Assembly (NCBI GenBank): GCA_015501595.1
Contig: JADNRX010000985.1
Coordinates: 1-16,664, forward strand
Length of the DNA stretch: 16,664 bases
Direction of reading: 5' to 3'
Origin: Hymenopellis radicata
Taxonomy: Eukaryota; Basidiomycota; Agaricomycetes; Agaricales; Physalacriaceae
Below the pieces are notes generated by a model. The model searched no databases. It had not been told where the DNA came from and saw only the letters and a list, made by a program, of their open reading frames with translations. Numbering within the stretch: position 1 is the first letter of the stretch; every line of letters starts with the position of its first letter. Below are positions 16,221-16,664 of this stretch, one piece after another. The position numbers and the translations under genes are program-made.

Positions 16221-16664
16221 TCAACTGGGAACTGCAAAGACCACACTATTGCCTGCAACACTTTCAGTCAAAGTTGACGTGATCCGTATAGCGAGGTCCA
16301 TCCCATCATCAACTAGGGCATTGAAGATAAACCTTTCCGCTTCATTGAAACACCCGCAACGGGCCCCGACGTATCCCGATAGATGCGGTTTTGCATCAAA
16401 TGCCGCGCCTGTACAGAGAAGTGGCATGTCGTAATCTTGCCAGGCCAACCGTATCGTCCCTTTCCAGCGCGCCTTTACCGTGGAAGCAAAATTGCCAACA
16501 GGCCCAAAATATACTAGGCTCAATGCCTTCTGTGATTATGTATCCGAATGTCCAGGGACGAAAGGAGGGGGAGGAAAGTGACAGTTTTCGTCGGTAGAAA
16601 CCTTCAGGAGTTCATGAGCGCCACTATTTGTTCCCGGTCGCTAACATCCGTTATCACACTAGAA
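16221..16664 (-). pseudogene. F-box protein fragment (C-terminal part), cut by the window edge
   Basis: The minus strand encodes the end of a close relative of tandem copy B, in pieces. SDREQIVALMNS is followed by a stop, then KTVTFLPLLSSLDIRIHNH and another stop. YFGPVGNFASTVKARWKG lies in a different frame. The middle reads best as CHFSVQARHL..NRIYRDTSG in yet another frame. FNEAERFIFNALVDDGMDL and AIRITSTLTE lead to the TGA at 16221. At least four lesions in 440 bp mark it as non-functional. The closer match is to copies A and B, not to the minus-strand gene at 12843, so it may come from the same duplication history. The N-terminal part lies beyond the window. Confidence 0.75.

Noticed and set aside
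1..16664. CRISPR array, bacterial operon, rRNA or integrase-type mobile island
   Set aside because: No regularly spaced repeats, ribosome-binding-site-led gene runs or rRNA-like sequence. Introns and the intron-bearing tRNA show eukaryotic nuclear DNA.

Overview
The window reads as nuclear DNA of a basidiomycete fungus, most likely an agaricomycete. Introns are short (about 45-55 bp) with GT..AG ends and CTNAY-like branch points. There is a nuclear tRNA with Pol III boxes, and F-box proteins of the kind expanded in Agaricomycetes. The order-level guess rests on remembered family style, not on a database search.

Left part (1-1790): the 3' portion of a gene for a single-pass membrane protein enters from the window edge. 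Its ectodomain is broken by several frame changes, while its membrane span and cytoplasmic tail are intact. After a gene-free gap comes a 418-bp non-autonomous DNA transposon (1239-1656). It has long imperfect terminal inverted repeats and a perfect 8-bp target duplication, as in the hAT superfamily. Just beyond it, on the minus strand, lies a tRNA-Arg(UCG) gene with a 10-nt intron and a T-run terminator.

Ubiquitin protease (1904-4291): a four-exon gene encodes a 746-residue, membrane-anchored ubiquitin-specific protease. Cys, His and Asp boxes and a zinc-finger cysteine set are all visible. A six-codon upstream ORF ends on the start codon.

F-box block (4397-14677, plus the right edge): two tandem segments of about 2.6 kb (4397-7006 and 7253-9881) each carry an intact F-box/leucine-rich-type gene (590 and 591 aa). 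Each also has candidate introns in its 5' and 3' untranslated regions. All length differences between the two coding regions are multiples of three. A decayed F-box gene of another subfamily follows (9966-11281). A third relative of the tandem pair sits on the minus strand (12843-14677) and is broken only by one base in an A-run. A fragment of a fourth relative leaves the window at the right edge, riddled with lesions. Together they look like a birth-and-death cluster of SCF ubiquitin-ligase substrate receptors.

Between these, on the minus strand (11662-12078), a compact four-exon gene can be assembled from splice signals. It encodes an 86-aa basic protein with a KOW/SH3-barrel-like segment and has a TATA box at a sensible distance. 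The remaining stretches (926-1230, 7007-7252, 11282-11661, 12157-12842, 14678-16220) show no convincing gene. They do hold some palindromes and one strong inverted repeat.
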